Positions 1 through 8,731 of a stretch of 64,000 nt of DNA are shown here, piece by piece. The translations under genes were made by a program, and so were the position numbers. Each line of letters begins with the position of its first letter. Position 1 is the stretch's first letter. The stretch covers positions 124,001 through 188,000 of the forward strand of contig CAJYTK010000006.1 in assembly GCA_913777615.1 (NCBI GenBank), given 5' to 3'. The notes under the pieces are model-generated. The model had not been told where the DNA came from, made no database searches, and saw only the letters and a program-made list of their open reading frames with translations. This stretch comes from an uncultured Agrobacterium sp. (lineage in GTDB: Bacteria; Pseudomonadota; Alphaproteobacteria; Rhizobiales; Rhizobiaceae).

Positions 1-516
1 CATCAATCCAAGGCTAGCCGCAGGTTTAGACATAGATCATCACATTCAGAGAATTCGTATGTCCGAAATACCCTGCCCAGCATCCGCAGCGCCAGATGGG
101 GTCTCCTTGCCGCTTACAACTCGATCATGGCGCGCGCACAGGAGTTCGACGACTACCTACGGGAGGCTGGTGATATAGAGCTGGAAAATCGCTTTAACAC
201 TGTTGTCGGGGCCCTGATCACATGTCTGATCGAGACACCAAATTGGGTCTCGTCGGTATAAGCGAACCGCGGCGAATTAGACCTCGGCGACTACGACTCT
301 GCCGGCTTCGGGAATGTCACACCATATGGCGAGTATGCTCTGCTGCAACGCGAATTCAAAAACGTCGCTATGTATAGTAGGCTATGCTATGGAGGGCATG
401 TCCTCGAAGTTTTGGTCGATCGTAACAGCGATGTGACGGCCAGAATACGGGTCGCGGACGTTGCCGACTGGGATGCAATTGCTAGAGAGCCTTATCCGCC
501 CAAAAAGCGGCGATAG
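1..516 (+). pseudogene. Hypothetical gene remnant with in-frame stop
   Basis: One reading frame is open from the window edge to TAG at 514-516 except for a single TAA at 259-261. The frame before the stop ends ...LIETPNWVSSV and the frame after it resumes with ANRGELDLGDYDSAGFG and ends ...YPPKKRR. Composition and codon use look protein-like on both sides, so I read it as one gene of at least 170 codons split by a nonsense mutation. I do not recognise the family. The 5' end lies outside the window. Alternatively, the second half could be a separate short gene started downstream, but no good ribosome site is visible. Confidence 0.45.
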
Positions 517-576
517 ACTCTGTCCTGAATACGGCTTCGCAAAGCCCCGCCGAGGGGGTACGCCAGCGCCTGCGAA

Positions 577-1692
577 CTAAAGTATCCCCCACGCCCGAAA
601 CCTCCCCCTCCCCGTCATCTCCCTCAAACCCAATTCCTGCACGAAGCGCCTCGCCCCTTGCGGCGTGACCTCAAGCGTCTTCGCCACCATGCCGGCGGAA
701 ATCAGCGGCCGCGCCATGACGAGCTCAACAAGCTCCGGCAGCCTGGACGACGTTCGCCGCCCCTCCAGCTTGCGCATCATCATCTGCCGCGCGAGCACCA
801 ACCGGTCATGTTCTTTCAGCCCCGTCTCGGCGGAGATTGTTAGCGCCCTTGCGATCGCGAGCAACCGCGTCTCCCGATCTCGATGCCGGCGCCGATCGAC
901 GGGGATGGCCTTCAGCCCGAGATTAATCGCCGCGAGATGCACGCCATTGGTAATGCCGCCCTCACGAAGGATTGAGGCGGCCAGCAGCCTGCCGAGCCAG
1001 GGCGCATGCTGGAGCACAGCGATCTCATTCCAGGCATCGAGGGCGACGGTTGCCTGCAGAACCGGCGGCAGATCCTGGGCGCGCGCCAGCACGGCCTGCC
1101 ACTCCGCCAGCCGCTCGTCCTCATCCCAGTCAAGGTCGTAAACGAACGGATTCTTGTCTGGAGCCGCTTTGACACGCCCCGGCGCCTTCGCCTCCTCGAT
1201 CGCGGCCCCGGACCGGGCGAGCACCGCATCGATCGCGGCAAACGCATCACTCAGACCGTCGGCATCAGGATCTTCGGCCTCCCCTAGCCCAGCCCCAGTG
1301 CCGCCCACCTCAACATTCCCATCTGGCACCCCCTCCCCGTCTCCTCCCGATGATGCCGCGGGCCACGCCCGCCCGCGAAGGGAGGCGAGGCCTTGGGCCG
1401 AGAGAGCCCAGGCGGGTGGATGGGCGGCAATGCGGCGGCGTGTTTTCAGGATGTCGCGGGCGATGTTGAGTTCGTGGGTGGGGGCGCGGATATCTCGAAG
1501 CCCATCATGCAGGACGAGGTCTTCGAGATGAACGAGTTCGCCATCGACCCAGAGCGAGGCATGCGCGTCGAGGAAATGCGCGCGCTCGAGAAAGCCCTCA
1601 CCGACGGGGGAGCGGGCAATGCGCTCGTCGAGGCGGGCAAGCGCGACGGCGGTGTGGCTTTTACTTTGAGGTTTCAAACTGGAAATCGTCAT
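577..1692 (-). CDS. RHE_PE00001 family protein (DUF1612 + C-terminal HTH)
   Basis: A 371-residue protein of a family almost confined to rhizobial plasmids. The N-terminal third ([23 protein letters not shown]...[17 protein letters not shown]) is the conserved family core. It is followed by a Gly/Asp/Glu-rich linker near residues 113-150, then a helical region, then a C-terminal winged-helix-like segment ([41 protein letters not shown]) that should bind DNA. Cellular role is unknown; the HTH suggests a regulator. It is divergent from tniA with only 54 bp between the starts, so it may lie just outside the transposon or have been captured by it. Confidence 0.8.
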   Translation of the reverse strand: MTISSLKPQSKSHTAVALARLDERIARSPVGEGFLERAHFLDAHASLWVDGELVHLEDLVLHDGLRDIRAPTHELNIARDILKTRRRIAAHPPAWALSAQGLASLRGRAWPAASSGGDGEGVPDGNVEVGGTGAGLGEAEDPDADGLSDAFAAIDAVLARSGAAIEEAKAPGRVKAAPDKNPFVYDLDWDEDERLAEWQAVLARAQDLPPVLQATVALDAWNEIAVLQHAPWLGRLLAASILREGGITNGVHLAAINLGLKAIPVDRRRHRDRETRLLAIARALTISAETGLKEHDRLVLARQMMMRKLEGRRTSSRLPELVELVMARPLISAGMVAKTLEVTPQGARRFVQELGLREMTGRGRFRAWGIL

Positions 1693-1746
1693 TAGGCTGT
1701 TAGAGTTAGGCGTTATTGGTAGGAACGATTATCGCTAACGATTTCG

Positions 1747-3411
1747 ATGAGGCCAGATGTGCCAAATCCATTTCAATATTGCCGATCGACACCTGCCCGT
1801 GAATCTACTGAAGCCGATTGGGCGGCTGCGCGCAGGCTCGCGGACCAACTGGATCGCATCCTGGAAGGATACGGTTCGCGCAAATCGGCCATTGACCGCG
1901 CTGCTGCGGAATTGAGGCTGTCGTCCCGACAAATATACAATCTCTTGGCCCGATATCGAACCGACAGAACGGTGACCGCGCTCCTGCCGCGCACATCCGG
2001 CCCCCGGCGAAAGCGGATCTCGGCGGACGTCGAAGCTATCGTTGCGAGAACTTTGCAGGAGCAGTGGCTCACCCTCGAAGCGCCGCCATTGGCTCCGGTC
2101 GTCGCCGAAATCCGCGCGCGCTGCGAGGAGGCAGGCCTGTCCCAGCCATCGTATGTCACTGTCGCGCGCAGGATCCCTGAATTGTTTTCAGCCGAAACGA
2201 TCGCGAGGAAGCGCTCGGCCAATCCGAAACATTTGTTGCGGCTGAAGCCACGGCCTGGATACATCCATGCAACAAACCCATTAGATGTCTGCCAGATCGA
2301 CCACACGCCGACGGATGTAAATTTCGTCGAGGTCATCGATGGGGCCGGGGTTTTCGTCGGGCGGGCGTATCTGACACTGGTGACCGACGTTGCCACCCGT
2401 GCCATCCTGGGCTTTTGCCTATCGCTGGAAAAACCCTCGGTGCTGTCGGTGGCGCTTTGCCTTGCGCAGGCGATTTGCCCCAAGGATGGCTGGCTCGCAT
2501 CGCGCGATATTCGCCATGACTGGCCAATGTATGGAAGGCCCCGGCTGCTTGTGGCCGACTCGGCGATGGAGTTCAAGGGGCATGCTTTTCAGCGAGGCTG
2601 CGACGAATACGGGATCCGCATTCGATATCGGGATCGCGCTCGGGTTCACCACGGCGGCGTCGTGGAACGGCTTCTAGGAAAGCTGAACGGTGTGTTGGCA
2701 ACATTACCGGGCACCACGAAACGTTCCGTGGCAGCTCGTGACGAATATCCTGCCGAACACCGTGCCCGCCTCTCATTTTCCGAATTGGAGCGGTGCGTGG
2801 TCCTGGCGATCCTGGATCATAATCGCCATCAAAATCCGAAAACGCTGAACATTCCCGTCAAGGAGTGGGAGCAGCGTGCGTCAGGCCACCCTCATATCAT
2901 CGACGACCAGCACCATGTGCTGCTCTCCTTCTTGCCGGCCGGTCAGAGGCAATTGTCGCCTCAAGGGATCAGTCTGTTCGCGCTGCACTACTATTCGAGT
3001 TGGATTGGCAGGCTGGTGCCGGAACGAGATCGGCTCAGTAAGCTCGAAGTGCGATACGATCCCCGCAATATAAGCCAGATCTTTGTTCGCGACCCCGAAA
3101 CACAAGTGTTTCGGGCAGTGGAGCGGCGAGATGGCGTGGTCGCCAGTATCACACTGTGGGAGCATCGGGCCGAAAGGGCACGGAGGCGCGACTTGAGCGG
3201 CCGATCCAGCGTCGAGATCGTCTCGCTGCGCCGGGAAATGACCACGATTGCAAACACCGCCGGGCTTTCAAAGCGCCGGCTGCGCAATGCGGCGCGGGGC
3301 ATTTATGCCGCGCCCGCGGAAAAACGAATGGCTGAAACATCGGAATCAGTTCCGATACAAACGATCCAGCAAGAGCGGCCAAAGGCCCGACTACAGGTCG
3401 AAGACTGGTAG
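1747..3411 (+). CDS. tniA: TniA/TnsB-type DDE transposase
   Basis: Catalytic transposase (554 aa) of the Tn5053/Tn402-Tn7 group, which cuts the 3' ends and joins them to target DNA. An N-terminal HTH (about 40-75, GYGSRKSAIDRAAAELRLSSRQIYNLLARY) precedes the rve core. The catalytic triad is D185 in CQIDHTPTD, D271 in LLVADSAMEF and E307 in HHGGVVERLLGKLN, giving the expected DD(35)E spacing. The C-terminal part matches the Mu-transposase-like barrel and tail. It starts the tniA-tniB-tniQ operon, with tniB 6 bp downstream. The triad is intact, so it may be active. Confidence 0.92.
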   Translation: MRPDVPNPFQYCRSTPARESTEADWAAARRLADQLDRILEGYGSRKSAIDRAAAELRLSSRQIYNLLARYRTDRTVTALLPRTSGPRRKRISADVEAIVARTLQEQWLTLEAPPLAPVVAEIRARCEEAGLSQPSYVTVARRIPELFSAETIARKRSANPKHLLRLKPRPGYIHATNPLDVCQIDHTPTDVNFVEVIDGAGVFVGRAYLTLVTDVATRAILGFCLSLEKPSVLSVALCLAQAICPKDGWLASRDIRHDWPMYGRPRLLVADSAMEFKGHAFQRGCDEYGIRIRYRDRARVHHGGVVERLLGKLNGVLATLPGTTKRSVAARDEYPAEHRARLSFSELERCVVLAILDHNRHQNPKTLNIPVKEWEQRASGHPHIIDDQHHVLLSFLPAGQRQLSPQGISLFALHYYSSWIGRLVPERDRLSKLEVRYDPRNISQIFVRDPETQVFRAVERRDGVVASITLWEHRAERARRRDLSGRSSVEIVSLRREMTTIANTAGLSKRRLRNAARGIYAAPAEKRMAETSESVPIQTIQQERPKARLQVEDW

Positions 3412-3417
3412 TCGGCT

Positions 3418-4296
3418 ATGGAAGATCACCTCTTCGAACATGTTCGCCCCTATCTCGACCGCACCATTGAGGAGCGGATCGCGTATATCCGAGCTCCGAG
3501 GTGGATCGGGCATCAAGCTGCGATCGAAAGCCATCAGCGGCTATCGGATTTGTTGTCACGCCCTCCTTCACTGCGCACGCAAGGGCTGATGATTGTCGGG
3601 CCTTACGCCAATGGCAAGACGATGATCGTCGAACGATTTGCCGTGGATTGCCTGAAGGCCTCCGCAGACCAGAAGGTCTGGATCGTCCAGACCCGGGAAG
3701 GTGCAGGACTTGGCCATTTTTACGCCAGCATTCTCCACGCGCTCAACGCGCCGGGCGGCGATGTGTGGACTGTCGGACGCAAAGCGGAGCAGCTCGACCA
3801 TCTCCTTGCGGCGCTCAGGCCGAAGGTCCTAATCTTTGACGAATTCCACAACGCGCTTAGGGGCCGGCCGCGTGACGTTGAAGCAGTCTTCGCATTTCTG
3901 CGTCGCATTGGTCGGCAATACGATATCTCGCCGGTTCTGGTCGGAGAGGTCACGGTTTACGACTACATATGTGCAACCAGCGAGATGGCGAGTCGGTTCG
4001 AACTCTTTCCGATTCCGCGCTGGTCGTACGATGAGGCCTACCTGTCATTGTTGGACAGTCTCGAGGCCGCCTTGCCCCTCGCACGCAGCTCGGATCTGTC
4101 GGCGGAGCGAAAGGCCCGACACATTCTTGGTCTTTCCGAGGGGCTGATCGGAGAGATCGTCGCGATCCTGACCAAGGCCGCGATTGCAGCAATCCAGGAG
4201 GGAGACGAACGTATCACCAGATCCTCCATCGATAACCTGCGGTACATTCCGCTGTCCAAAAGACGGCATGGGCCCATTCGTGAGGCGCTTCTTTGA
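3418..4296 (+). CDS. tniB: TniB AAA+ ATPase, transposition regulator
   Basis: ATP-binding partner of TniA (292 aa), comparable to TnsC and expected to choose the target and activate the transposase. Walker A is GPYANGKT at residues 61-68 and Walker B is VLIFDEFHNAL with the acidic pair at 141-142. A sensor-like region follows (SPVLVGEVTVYDYI). It sits between tniA and tniQ and overlaps tniQ by 4 bp, so translation is probably coupled. Length and motif order are normal for the family; nothing appears broken. Confidence 0.92.
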   Translation: MEDHLFEHVRPYLDRTIEERIAYIRAPRWIGHQAAIESHQRLSDLLSRPPSLRTQGLMIVGPYANGKTMIVERFAVDCLKASADQKVWIVQTREGAGLGHFYASILHALNAPGGDVWTVGRKAEQLDHLLAALRPKVLIFDEFHNALRGRPRDVEAVFAFLRRIGRQYDISPVLVGEVTVYDYICATSEMASRFELFPIPRWSYDEAYLSLLDSLEAALPLARSSDLSAERKARHILGLSEGLIGEIVAILTKAAIAAIQEGDERITRSSIDNLRYIPLSKRRHGPIREALL

Positions 4297-5153
4297 GCCT
4301 GCTTGGGCCGTCACTGATGGTGGTCATTCCGCAGGAGCGCTACCGGGACGTTGTGTATGAACGGTGGCCGGTTAAAGTAGAACCACACGCCGACGAACTC
4401 CTGTCGAGCTGGTTACATCGGATCGCTTCTGCCAATGGCGTAGCACCGCGAGATTTTGCGCGCGTTCTTGGACTGCGCCACAGAATGTGGTCTGCCAGGT
4501 TCGATTTAAAACTTCAGGACGATGTCTTGGACCAGCTCTCGGAGGGATCTGGAATTCCGAGAGACCGATTGTCGTCAATGGCCTTGCAGCCATGTGATTA
4601 CAGACACATGCCGCTACCACTGGTCATCAAAGCCCGTCGTGCTGCTTCGACGTGGCTGCAATTCTGTCCTGCGTGCCTCGATTCTGATCAGCCCCCATAT
4701 TTTCGGAGGGGATGGCGACACTCGACTAGAATCTCCTGCTTTATCCACAGGTGCGGATTACGCGACCGTTGCCCATCGTGCCACCGCGGAATTACTGCCT
4801 TCGCTCAGCCACGGCTTGTCGGCCAGCATGTCTGCACCTCTTGCGCTTATGACCTGCGGCGGGCATCCAAGGTGCCGGTGACCATTGAAGCGCAATACTT
4901 TGAACAGATAATCAATCGTTCTATCGGTACAGTGGCGAACATCCTGGCGACGAACAATCCGCCGAAATGGCCTTGGCGACAAGATTTGATCGCAGTTCTA
5001 CCGACTATGTCGGTTTCCAGCCGGATACGCTTGTTCGAGCGCTTCATCCCCGACGACGCCTATCTGGATGAGGGCTTCGTCCTTCCCATTCGGCGGTCGA
5101 AGCGGATTATGAAAGATAAAATTGAACCAGCCCGTCAAGCTGCAGCTCGCTGA
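4293..5153 (+). CDS. tniQ: TniQ family target-selection protein
   Basis: TniQ/TnsD-like protein (286 aa). The N-terminal TniQ signature is visible (WPVKVEPHADELLSSWLHRIASANGVAPRDF), then paired Cys motifs (FCPACLD; CGLRDRCPSCH; HVCTSCAYDLR) that look like zinc ribbons. It is known in Tn5053-type elements to be needed for target-site choice. The start overlapping tniB is a TTG; an ATG at 4317 (MVVIPQERYRD) is an alternative. No resolvase (tniR) or serine recombinase follows: the next gene is a metabolic gene on the other strand, so the element lacks the usual fourth gene. Confidence 0.85.
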   Translation: MSLLGPSLMVVIPQERYRDVVYERWPVKVEPHADELLSSWLHRIASANGVAPRDFARVLGLRHRMWSARFDLKLQDDVLDQLSEGSGIPRDRLSSMALQPCDYRHMPLPLVIKARRAASTWLQFCPACLDSDQPPYFRRGWRHSTRISCFIHRCGLRDRCPSCHRGITAFAQPRLVGQHVCTSCAYDLRRASKVPVTIEAQYFEQIINRSIGTVANILATNNPPKWPWRQDLIAVLPTMSVSSRIRLFERFIPDDAYLDEGFVLPIRRSKRIMKDKIEPARQAAAR

Positions 5154-5267
5154 TCGTCGTGGCGGCATTCGCCTCTTCGGAGGCTGGCGCCTATTCTCAG
5201 AAATTTTGCGGAGAACAGGCGTGCAATCTCCGCACAGGTTCTGTGCCAGCCTCCCCATCCCACCATA

Positions 5268-6239
5268 TCAGGATAAGGCGTCGCGCTCTCCGACAAGCTC
5301 TTCTATCGTTTTGTCCAGCTTACTCTTCTGAAACCCGTCCAGATCGAGACCTTCAACGACGCTATAATCACCGTCCTCGCACATCACAGGTACGCCACAC
5401 ACCAGACCCTCCGGTATGCCATACTGCCCCTGCGATATAACAGCCATCGATGTCCAGCGCCCATCCGTGCCATGCATCCAATCACGCATCTGATCGATCG
5501 CTGCATTGGCGGCGGATGCCGCGGACGACGCGCCGCGCGCCTCTATGATGGCGGTGCCACGCCTTGCGATCTCAGGGATCAGCACCTCCTTGTACCAATG
5601 GTCGTCGGCGATGGTCTCGGATAAGGGCCTTCCGGCAGCCGTTGCATAGGTCCAGTCGGCAAACATGGTCGGCGAGTGATTGCCCCACACAACGAGCTTG
5701 TCGATGTCGCCGACGCCACAGGCGGCCTTGCGCGCCAGTTGGGTCAACGCCCTGTTGTGATCAAGCCGGATCATCGAGCTGAGCTGCCTTGGGTTAAAGT
5801 CCGGAGCATTGGCGATCAGGATGGAAGCGTTGGTGTTGGCAGGGTTGCCAACCACCAAAATTTTGGCCCGGCGTCCGGCGACTTCGTTGATCGCCCTGCC
5901 CTGCACCTTGAAGATCTCTGCATTCGCAGCAAGCAGGTCCCGCCGTTCCATACCCTTTGATCGCGGTCTGGAGCCGACGAGGAACGCCGCATCGACACCT
6001 TCGAACGCCTGGCGGGGATCATCCGTCATGACGATGTTGTGCAGCAGCGGAAAGGCGCAGTCTTCCAGTTCCATGACGACGCCGCGTACGGCGTCCTGGG
6101 CTTGAGGCAGATCGAGAAGTCGAAGTTCGATCGGCTGCGACTTGCCATAAAGGTCACCATTCGCCAGCCGAAACAGCAGGGAATAGCAGATCTGGCCGGC
6201 AGCACCGGTCACAGCGATCTTTTTGGGAGTGGATTGCAT
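5268..6239 (-). CDS. mdh: Malate dehydrogenase (NAD-dependent, cytosolic type)
   Basis: Malate dehydrogenase (323 aa) interconverting malate and oxaloacetate. The N-terminal Rossmann motif is [35 protein letters not shown] carries the substrate-binding Arg loop, [12 protein letters not shown] the central strand, and [13 protein letters not shown] the catalytic His. This is the eukaryote-cytosol/Thermus-like class rather than the LDH-like Mdh that normally serves the rhizobial TCA cycle, so it is probably an accessory copy. The usual GQIGYSL is GQICYSL here. It lies 30 bp downstream of the AcfC-like gene and is probably co-transcribed with it. Confidence 0.88.
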   Translation of the reverse strand: MQSTPKKIAVTGAAGQICYSLLFRLANGDLYGKSQPIELRLLDLPQAQDAVRGVVMELEDCAFPLLHNIVMTDDPRQAFEGVDAAFLVGSRPRSKGMERRDLLAANAEIFKVQGRAINEVAGRRAKILVVGNPANTNASILIANAPDFNPRQLSSMIRLDHNRALTQLARKAACGVGDIDKLVVWGNHSPTMFADWTYATAAGRPLSETIADDHWYKEVLIPEIARRGTAIIEARGASSAASAANAAIDQMRDWMHGTDGRWTSMAVISQGQYGIPEGLVCGVPVMCEDGDYSVVEGLDLDGFQKSKLDKTIEELVGERDALS

Positions 6240-6269
6240 GGTCGTTATCTTTCCTGAGACGGTATAGGG

Positions 6270-7031
6270 TTATTTCGAGGGCGTGGTCCAGCCGGCCTTG
6301 GCAAAAATCGCCTTGGCCTCAGGGCCCTGAAGGAATTGCGAAAACGCTTTGGCGTCGGCATTCTTGCCTCCGCGCTCGGTCAGCACGATCCCGGTGTCTC
6401 GGTAGATGCGATAGTCCGGTTCGACCTCGACGACATCTGCGAGTTTTGGATTGGCGACCTGCCAGATATTCCAGATGATCCAGGCATCGAAGGACTTGTC
6501 CTCGGTCCAGGCTTTTTTGGCTTCGGCACTGTTGGCGGCAAAGGTCTTGATATTGGCGCGAAGAGCTTTCACCTTTTCAATGTCGCCGGTTCGTCCGGCC
6601 ATGTCTTCCCAAAGACCGTTCTGCCCGGCACCATTGACGACAAGCACTTTGTGGCCGGGCTTGAACAGATCAGCGAGGCCGGTGATCTTCTCCGGGTTCC
6701 CCGGACGCACCAGGATAGCGGAAGGACGCACGTAGAGCGGTACGACATCGGCGTCCTTGATCTGGCCGTCCATCGCCTTCACGAAATCCGACATCATCGT
6801 CTCTGAGCCGCTGAAGATCAGGTCGGCATTGTCTTTAGCCTTGCCGATCCATTGCGGCGTTGGGCCGGCGGTAACGATCACCGTGTTGCCGGAGCTTTTC
6901 TCGAAGGCGGCTGCCGCCTCCTTCATGGCAGGGAGTGGTCCACCGGGACCATAGACGTGGATATCGGCGGCAAGCGTTGGTGCTGTCGTGGCGACAAGCA
7001 TCACCGCGCCGGTGATGATGGATTTCAGCAT
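6270..7031 (-). CDS. AcfC-like periplasmic substrate-binding protein
   Basis: A 253-residue extracellular binding protein. A signal peptide (MLKSIITGAVMLVATTAPTLA, cleavage near residue 21) is followed by the AcfC/ModA-like motifs VYGPGGPLPAMKEAAAAFEK, AGPTPQWIGKAKDNADLIFSGSE and the C-terminal FSQFLQGPEAKAIFAKAGW. AcfC (accessory colonization factor) relatives resemble molybdate- or sulfate-binding proteins; the ligand is unknown. No ABC permease is adjacent. It is divergent from the LysR gene, which may control it, and is followed by mdh. The family call is good; the ligand cannot be read from sequence. Confidence 0.78.
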   Translation of the reverse strand: MLKSIITGAVMLVATTAPTLAADIHVYGPGGPLPAMKEAAAAFEKSSGNTVIVTAGPTPQWIGKAKDNADLIFSGSETMMSDFVKAMDGQIKDADVVPLYVRPSAILVRPGNPEKITGLADLFKPGHKVLVVNGAGQNGLWEDMAGRTGDIEKVKALRANIKTFAANSAEAKKAWTEDKSFDAWIIWNIWQVANPKLADVVEVEPDYRIYRDTGIVLTERGGKNADAKAFSQFLQGPEAKAIFAKAGWTTPSK

Positions 7032-7157
7032 GGTATTTCCTCCGTATCTGGTAAGAGAAAACTAGCGCCATTCTGCATCAGTTCCATCGCATAATTTTGC
7101 TACGAACATTCGGATAAATCGATTATAACTCGGAGCAGATTCAAGGTTGCTATCCTC
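7032..7157. promoter_or_regulatory. Divergent promoter region, AcfC-like gene / LysR gene
   Basis: The 126 bp between the two divergent starts is AT-richer than its surroundings and contains ATAAATCGATTATAAC at about 7114-7129, with a perfect AATCGATT core. LysR regulators commonly bind such dyads between their own gene and a divergent target. This is an inference from position; no -35/-10 pair is clear. Confidence 0.35.
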
Positions 7158-8036
7158 ATGACCCTCGACCAATTGCGCATCTTCGCCGAAGTCGCCCGCC
7201 AACAGCACATCACCAAGGCTGCCAAAGCGATGAATATGACGCAGTCGGCCGTCAGTGCTGCGGTCATCGCGCTTGAGGAACGGCACGGCGTGGCTTTGTT
7301 CGACCGGATCGGTCGTTCTATCGTCCTAAACCAAACCGGAACGATCTTTCTCGAGCATGCACTTCAGGTCTTGGCTGAAGCGAAAGCCGCCGAGTCTGCG
7401 CTAAGCGACCTTGCCGGACTTTTGCGCGGGGAATTGTCGATTATGGCGAGCCAGACTGTTGGTGCCTATTGGCTGCCCTCCAGGCTAGCGAAGTTTCACA
7501 CACGCTATCCTGGTCTCGGTCTCGACGTCAGGATCGGCAATACCGAGGCGGTAGGCGACGCGGTTGAGGCAGGGCGGGTTGAGCTCGGCGTTGTAGAGGG
7601 CGCGGTCGACAGACCGGCCTTGTCGTCGCGCATGATCGCCACGGATGAGATGATCCTCGTCGTGTCGCCAACTCATCCATGGACCAAAGGCAAAAAGCTC
7701 GGAAAAGCCGATTTTGAAGACGCGACATGGGTTCTTCGCGAACCCGGATCGGGAACACGGCTCGCCTTCGAGACGATGATGACGAAAGAGAAATTGAAGC
7801 TGCAGGCGTTGAACGTTGCAATTGTCCTGCCCGGAAACGAGGCCGTGCTCGGCGCAGTCGAGGCCGGCATGGGGGCAACACTGACATCGCGAAGTGCTGC
7901 CCAGACCGAACTCAACAGCGGCCTGCTGGTCGAGGCCAATGCTTCTCCGCTTCCGCGGCCATTCTTCCTGCTCCGGCATAAGGAGCGGTATCGCTCCAAG
8001 GCGGCCGATGCGTTCGAAGCCCTGTTGTCGGAATAG
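7158..8036 (+). CDS. LysR family transcriptional regulator
   Basis: LysR-type regulator (292 aa). The N-terminal winged helix-turn-helix covers about residues 1-60 (MTLDQLRIFAEVARQQHITKAAKAMNMTQSAVSAAVIALE). The remainder is the effector-binding domain (LSIMASQTVGAYWLPSRLAKFHTRYPGL..., VVEGAVDRPALSS). It is divergent from the AcfC-like/mdh pair and precedes the UDG-like and TDT exporter genes on the same strand, so either side could be its target. The effector is unknown. Confidence 0.88.
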   Translation: MTLDQLRIFAEVARQQHITKAAKAMNMTQSAVSAAVIALEERHGVALFDRIGRSIVLNQTGTIFLEHALQVLAEAKAAESALSDLAGLLRGELSIMASQTVGAYWLPSRLAKFHTRYPGLGLDVRIGNTEAVGDAVEAGRVELGVVEGAVDRPALSSRMIATDEMILVVSPTHPWTKGKKLGKADFEDATWVLREPGSGTRLAFETMMTKEKLKLQALNVAIVLPGNEAVLGAVEAGMGATLTSRSAAQTELNSGLLVEANASPLPRPFFLLRHKERYRSKAADAFEALLSE

Positions 8037-8041
8037 ACACG

Positions 8042-8668
8042 ATGACCTATCGCGGACCTGATACGCTCTGGCACGAGCATCGACGCGAGAAGCGGTTGGC
8101 CGCGCTTGACAGCGCGCATATGCAGCCATTGAACGCCTTCCGGGAGCACCTTCAGCTCAACTCCGACCGGGATATGCCGAACTTCGATCCATACGATGGC
8201 GGTATCAGCGCAAGACTGCTGATCCTTTTGGAGACGCCTGGACCAAGTCCGGTCGAACGCGGCCGGCGTTTCGTTTCGATCGATAACCCGACCGGCACGG
8301 CGAAGAACCTGCGCACGGCGCTGACTGGCGCAGGGATATCGCGCCGAGACATCGTTCTGTGGAATACAGTCCCGTGGGTCCGCGCAACCCGAGGCTCGAT
8401 CGTGGCCAGCGAGCGGCGCGAGGGCATCATGGGACTTGCAGGCCTTCTGCCGCTGCTGCCGAACCTACGTGTCGCCATCCTGGCGGGCGCGGTGGCGAGC
8501 GGTGCTGAAGGGGTACTGGTGGATGCCGGCATTGAGGTGATACTCTGCCCCCATCCGAGCCCGACGCTGATCAATACCTCGCCGACGCTGCGCGACCGCC
8601 TTCACGCGGCTTTCGAAGCTGCCGCCGCAAAACTCGATCAATCGAAAACGGCGATCGAAATATCCTGA
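8042..8668 (+). CDS. Uracil-DNA glycosylase-like superfamily protein
   Basis: A 208-residue cytosolic protein starting 5 bp after the LysR stop. LLILLETPGPSPVE corresponds to the glycosylase nucleotide-pocket motif, VLWNTVPW to the central strand and CPHPSPTLINTSP to the HPSP loop seen in family 4/5-like enzymes. The fold assignment rests on these three motifs. The four-cysteine iron-sulfur set of family 4 enzymes is not present. It may remove damaged bases, or be a divergent member with another role; its place in a LysR-transporter group is not explained by repair. Confidence 0.65.
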   Translation: MTYRGPDTLWHEHRREKRLAALDSAHMQPLNAFREHLQLNSDRDMPNFDPYDGGISARLLILLETPGPSPVERGRRFVSIDNPTGTAKNLRTALTGAGISRRDIVLWNTVPWVRATRGSIVASERREGIMGLAGLLPLLPNLRVAILAGAVASGAEGVLVDAGIEVILCPHPSPTLINTSPTLRDRLHAAFEAAAAKLDQSKTAIEIS

Positions 8669-8731
8669 ACTATGCGTTGGAACTGATCGATGTACCCTCG
8701 TATTTTCTCCTCAACGATCAGGAGAAATTCG

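Larger units (their letters stand above)
1747..5153 (+). mobile_element. Tn5053/Tn7-like TniABQ transposition module
   Basis: Three co-directional genes tniA-tniB-tniQ with 6-bp and overlapping junctions form the core of a Tn5053/Tn402-type or Tn7-like element. The boundaries are not fixed: the left end should lie in or beyond 1693-1746, the right end in 5154-5267 between tniQ and the convergent malate dehydrogenase stop. I compared both gaps by eye and could not find convincing terminal inverted repeats or a 5-bp target duplication. No cargo is evident between tniQ and the neighbouring chromosomal-type genes. Confidence 0.75.

Noticed and set aside
1773-2576. 267-codon minus-strand frame inside tniA
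   Set aside because: Antisense shadow of the catalytic transposase gene, which has all DDE residues.
1693-5267. Terminal inverted repeats for the Tni module
   Set aside because: Short direct repeats such as AACGATT near 1724-1744 were seen, but no convincing pair with the tniQ-side flank.
7485-8129. 214-codon frame antisense to the LysR gene
   Set aside because: Shadow of a well-supported LysR effector domain; amino acid composition is not protein-like.
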